Shown here one piece after another: positions 60,453 through 64,000 of a DNA stretch of 64,000 nt. Made by a program: the position numbers and the translations under genes. The stretch lies in assembly GCA_963721305.1 (NCBI GenBank), contig CAVRIR010000006.1, positions 1-64,000 on the forward strand, in the 5' to 3' direction. The notes under the pieces were generated by a model, which made no database searches, was not told the origin of the DNA, and saw nothing but the letters and a program-made list of their open reading frames with translations. The DNA comes from DATAES01 sp963721305. Its GTDB lineage: Bacteria; Actinomycetota; Acidimicrobiia; Acidimicrobiales; JACDCH01. The first letter of the stretch is position 1. Each line of letters begins with the position of its first letter.

Positions 60453-61253
60453 TCCGCCTGCCGATCAGCGGCGTGCGGGCAGCGTGGCGGCCTCGACCGG
60501 GCACGACGACATCGCGGCCGCCGACAGCCCGCCGGGCTCGCCGCGGCCCTCGCCGTCACGAACCGCTGCGTCGTCGACGCCGACGGTTCGCCGGTCGACG
60601 GTGCCGCACTGCCGGTCGGCGACCTCGACCTGCTGATCGTCGCGCGGCGGCGCGAGCTGCTCGGCGACTCGCTCGTCGCCGAAGGGCGCTGCGCGCGGTG
60701 CGCGGCCGCGGTCGACGTGCGGTTCAGCCTCGCCGCCTACGCCGGCCACCACCGCCCGCGGGCACCGCGCGGAGTGTCGATGCGCGAGGACGGGTGGTGG
60801 CGACGCTGCCGCGGCACGGCGATCGGCGTCCGCGTGCCGTCGGTCGCGGACGTGCTCACGGCCTCGTCCGCGCCGGACCCGCGCGCCGAACTGCTCGCCC
60901 GCTGCGTCCGCGGGCACGCTGACGCCCGTCGCGCGGTGCGCGCGGCCGAGCGCGCGATGGAGTCGCTCGGCCCGACGCTGCGCGCCGACGTCGCCGGGAC
61001 CTGCCCCGAGTGCGGTGCGGCGGCCGTCCTCGACGTCGACGCGCGCGAGCTCTGCCTGACCGAGCTGCGGTTCCTCGCCGCATCGGTCTACGACGACGTC
61101 CACCTCATCGCGACCGGCTACGGCTGGACGCAGGACGCGATCCTCGACCTGCCCTCGGCGCGGCGGCGGCGCTACGCCGACCTGATCAGCGGCACCGCCC
61201 GTGCCGGCTATGCCGAGCCCGCCCTCGCCAGCCTGGAGGCGCTCGTTGGCTGA
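60449..61253 (+). CDS. Cys-motif eCIS accessory protein, frameshifted
   Basis: Begins MIRLPISGVRA at the ATGA overlap. After indels at ~60480 and ~60535 it reads LAVTNRCVVDADGSPVDGAA, DLDLLIVARRRELLGDSLVA and then EGRCARCAAAVDVRFSLAAY. The later part ADVAGTCPECGAAAVLDVDA and ELRFLAASVYDDVHLIATGY is intact. The C-A-R-C and C-P-E-C pairs suggest a zinc site. Proteins of this type follow the tube gene in some eCIS operons (a T4 baseplate/chaperone-like position). Likely an assembly factor. Confidence 0.6.
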
Positions 61254-62110
61254 GCGGCGACGGTCCGGCGGGTATTTCGACCGCCTCGTGGAGCAGGCCG
61301 GCCGGCCACGGCCGGCGGGCGTCCACGCGCCCCGGCAGCTCGCATGGGGTCCGCCCCGACCGCTCATTCCGCCCGACGACGCACCCTTCGGCGAGGCCGA
61401 GCCGCAGCCCCGAGTGCGCGCGACGTCGCGCCCGCACCCCGCGCCTCGCGTGGAGCCGGGCGAGCGGGCGCGGCCACCGGTGGCCGAGCCCGAGCCCAGC
61501 GTCGACCCGACACCGTCCCCGCGCCCGGCGCGGCGCCCCCGTCCGACGCCGCCGGTCGGCGCCGCCGCCGCTCGCCCGACGAGGACGAGCCGAACGACCG
61601 CGCCGCCGCCTCGAACCGCCGCCGAGGCCGAGCGCGCCACCACGGCCACCGCCCCTCCGACCCGACCGGCGGCGTCCCATCCGGCCGCCGCGATCCGGCT
61701 CACGGCACCGCCGGAGCAGCCCGCGGCCGTGATCGCCGGGCCCGCCGTTGTCGCCGGCGGTCGGCCACGCACTCGAACGGCTTGCGGCACGCTCGCTGCC
61801 CCTCCCCGACGCGGGACGACGCCGTCGCCCGACGTCTGCCGGCGCGCCCGGTCGAACTGTCCTCCCCCGGCTCGCGCCGCGCCACCGGCGCAACCGGTGT
61901 CGCCTAGCGCTCCGGCACCGCAGCCGCACCGCGAGGCTGTCCGCGAACCGCAGGTGCGCATCGGCACCATCGAGGTGACGATCGCCGGCCCGCCCGCGCC
62001 GCCCGCGCCGGCGTTCCCGCCGCCAGTCAGGCCCATCGTCGTCGCCGCACCCGCCCCGGCCACGCGGCTGAGCCGGCCGACCGTCCGGCTACGGACTCGG
62101 GCAGGGCTGA
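61246..62110 (+). CDS. Proline-rich eCIS-associated protein
   Basis: TTG start inside the previous gene (LAERRRSGGYFDRLVEQAGR). Most of the protein is Pro/Arg/Ala-rich and disordered (e.g. PRPARRPRPTPPVG). Near the end IGTIEVTIAGPPAPPAPA appears, and in another frame the protein stops as GYGLGQG at 62110. At least one indel (near 62090) and probably more are required, because much of the middle reads equally as random Pro/Arg. Rapidly evolving linker-type proteins with an IGxIEV segment occur in eCIS loci before the DUF4255 gene. Confidence 0.5.
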
Positions 62111-62113
62111 GCC

Positions 62114-63410
62114 GTGCACGACCTGTCGATCGTCACCGACACGCTGCGCAAGATCATCACCGACGCGCTCGCCGCCAGCCCGGTGTGGGGCGGCGGCGCG
62201 CCACCGTTCTCGGTGAACGTCTCGGGCCAGCACCCCGACGACACCGACGGGCCACTCCGACTGCGAGCTGAGCGTCTATCTGTTCCACATCGGGCCCGAC
62301 AAGTTCCTCGCCAACTCGTTCTGGACGCAGGCCGCGCAAAGTGGCGGCGGCGTCGGCAAGCAGCCGGTCGCGTTCGAGCCGCTGAGCCTGGACCTCTGGT
62401 ACATGCTGTCGGCGCAGGCGAAGACCAGCTACCAGCACGAGCAGCAGGTGCTCAGCGTCGCGATGCAGGCGCTGCACGAACACGGCACCTTCACGATCCC
62501 CACGCCGACACCGCTGCCCGACTGCGCTCACCCCGAGCCAGGCCACGCTCGTCCTCGAATCGCCGACCTTCGACGAGATGAGCCGGCTGTGGCAGGCACT
62601 CGGCGCACCGCTGCGCACGACCGCGCAGTACCGCGTCAGCGTCGTGTTCCTCACGCCCGACAAGCTGCCGCCGCCCGCACCGGCGGTACACCAGTACCAG
62701 CTCGTCGCCGCACCCGCTGCGCCGCCGGACGACCCGCCGCTGCCGCAACTGCTCTCGACGCGTCGCGAGGTGGAGTTCGTCGCCCCCGGCCCGACGCCGG
62801 TCAGCTACATGCAGTCGCCGGCGACGACCGCACCGGCGCCAGGCGGGGTGACCGGACAGGACGTCCGGGTCGACGGCCTGATGCTGGCCGACTCCGACGA
62901 CATCCTGCTCGTGTCGTATCCCGGCGGCGTCGAGACCGAGACCGACGTGACCGCCACCTGGAAGGTGCCGCTGACCACGCCCTACCCGACGCCGCCCGCG
63001 CACGGCGTGCCGTTCATCGTACGGGCGCCGGCCGGCACACCAGTGGCGGCAGGACGCTACGAGCTGCGCGTCGCCCGGCCGGCGATGCCGGGCTTCCGCA
63101 GCGACTCGGTACCGCTCAGCGTCGCGGCGTGGGTCGACCCGGCGGGTGGACCGCTGCTCACGGACGCGGGCGGTCTGTACACCCTCGACGTGCGCGGCGT
63201 GCCGGCCGCACGGCGCCGAGCTGCGCCTCGGTTCAGTCGACGCTCACTCGGATCGCCGACGGCGCGGCGCCGTCTGCCGGCGAGTGGCAGCACAGCGCGA
63301 ACACGATCACCTTCGTCGCGCCCGCGAGCGTGCCGGCAGGGCAGTACCAGCTCGGGCTTCGGGTCGCCGACGTCGAGTCGGACCCCGCACGGTGGGCGGT
63401 GGTCCCGTGA
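62114..63410 (+). CDS. DUF4255 (Pvc16 N-terminal domain) protein, frameshifted
   Basis: GTG 62114 opens VHDLSIVTDTLRKIITDALA and GGGAPPFSVNVSGQHPDDTD. After a shift near 62262 it reads LSVYLFHIGPDKFLANSFWT and FEPLSLDLWYMLSAQAKTSY. Then (shift ~62526) TLVLESPTFDEMSRLWQALG and LRTTAQYRVSVVFLTPDKLP follow. C-terminal beta domains end LGLRVADVESDPARWAVVP at 63410. Pvc16-like proteins cap or terminate the tube during assembly. GTGA overlap with the next gene. Confidence 0.8.
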
Positions 63411-64000
63411 CGAACGAGCCGCAGACGGTTACCTGGCTGGAGGCGACGCGGGCGCTGGCCGCGGCGCACGTGTCCGTGACGCGACAGCGATGGCAGGCCT
63501 TCGGCGGTCGGTGACCGTGCACGACGGCATCGACGCGGTGCTCGCCGGCCCGTCCGACCCCGACGACTCGGTCGTGGCCGAGGCGCAGGAGGCCCGCGGC
63601 GCGCTCGCCGCCGACCCGCAATGGCGACGTCTCGTCGAGACGCTCGGTGTCGAGCAACGCGACGTCGAGTGGCTCGCGCTGCTCGCCGCCTGCGAGCTCG
63701 TTCCGCCGCTCACGCGCGTCCTCGGCTACCTCGACGACTCGGCCAGCCCCGCGCCGCCGACTCCCGCCGCCGCCAGCGTTCTGTGGGGCTGGCCGCTGGG
63801 ATACCAGCCGGGGCCGGCGTCGTCGTTGACCCGCTGGCGACTGGCCGAGCCGGACGGCGGACACTGGCAGCCGCACGAACCCATGGCACATCGACCCGGA
63901 CATCGCGTCCTTCGTGGCGGGACGAAGCGGGTTGGGTGCGGGTGCGCGCCTCGGTCGGCACGGTCGAGGTCGACGGGCTCGACTGCCTGCACCCCGAGTT
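63407..64000 (+). CDS. eCIS AAA+ ATPase, N-terminal part (runs off the edge)
   Basis: GTG 63407 opens VTNEPQTVTWLEATRALAAA. After a shift near 63512 the next frame reads VTVHDGIDAVLAGPSDPDDS and VEWLALLAACELVPPLTRVL, then GYLDDSASPAPPTPAAASVL, and after another shift near 63880 WHIDPDIASFVAGR. This is the N-terminal all-helical domain that precedes the AAA+ module in Afp15-like ATPases of contractile injection systems, which process or disassemble particle components. The Walker motifs would lie beyond 64,000. Confidence 0.65.

Noticed and set aside
1..64000. CRISPR array
   Set aside because: No regularly spaced short direct repeats with unique spacers were seen. The repeats found are far apart and ~180 bp long.
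57389..64000. Prophage with contractile tail
   Set aside because: No capsid, portal, terminase or lysis gene is seen, and the DUF4255 and AAA-type genes are marks of eCIS. The right side is not visible, so this stays a weak alternative.

Overview
The window is high-GC, gene-dense DNA from an actinobacterium. The codon pattern fits, and so do the characteristic small families (DUF6458, CsbD-like stress proteins, an HspR/MerR regulator, SigJ/ECF41 sigma, low-affinity iron permease, GTG starts and many 4-base ATGA/GTGA overlaps). I cannot name a genus; an acidimicrobial or thermoleophilial lineage would fit. I see no rRNA, no complete canonical tRNA and no CRISPR array.

Layout. 0.3-4.8 kb: a cassette of unfamiliar small genes and an 802-residue Ig/PKD-repeat protein. 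5.0-9.0 kb: wreckage of mobile DNA (transposase and serine-recombinase tails, an IS3 orfA fragment, and a complete IS481-type element inserted in the end of a tRNA-like repeat). 9.1-17.9 kb: a stress and signalling island (hemerythrin, CsbD, STAS anti-anti-sigma, HspR-like MerR, GAF-SpoIIE phosphatase, CsbD/coiled-coil pair, iron permease) with two rearranged PAS gene fragments. 18.2-25.7 kb, minus strand: CPBP protease and NAD(P)-binding protein, then a six-gene operon for membrane-lipid modification (SRPBCC, SDR, FAD oxidoreductase, DUF1365, cyclopropane-fatty-acid synthase, HTH-B12 regulator). 25.8-26.5 kb: VapBC. 26.8-27.6 kb: truncated tyrosine integrase. 27.6-35.1 kb: a GntR-membrane pair and two drug-type ABC exporters, one divergent from an ECF41 sigma gene and one divergent from a TetR gene. 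35.3-39.9 kb: Crp/Fnr, BBE flavoenzyme, TetR, VOC and enoyl-CoA hydratase. 40.3-49.7 kb: ClC channel, small membrane proteins, DUF2252, DUF1622, then SulP permease, arylsulfatase and anaerobic sulfatase maturase as an operon. 50-57 kb: a decayed lipoprotein, a 566-residue polytopic protein, UBP zinc finger, LUD, TrxR-like, aldo/keto reductase and a truncated SDR. 57.4-64 kb: the left part of a contractile injection system (eCIS) operon: sheath, tube, Zn-motif protein, Pro-rich protein, DUF4255 protein and the start of an AAA-type ATPase, running off the right edge.

Two features cut across the window. First, a ~180-bp repeat occurs at 7.5, 17.9 and 26.5 kb, and as a half copy at 49.8 kb, always in the same orientation. 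It couples paired CGCGTAAC octamers to the 3' half of a tRNA-Lys(CTT)-like sequence. With the broken integrase beside the third copy, this suggests serial integration of islands at one tRNA-type attachment site. Second, many otherwise intact genes carry single-base frameshifts, several at G/C homopolymers. They are sparse before 57.4 kb and very dense after it, so part of the apparent decay is probably sequence error. Coordinates of frameshifted genes are given for the whole interrupted gene.
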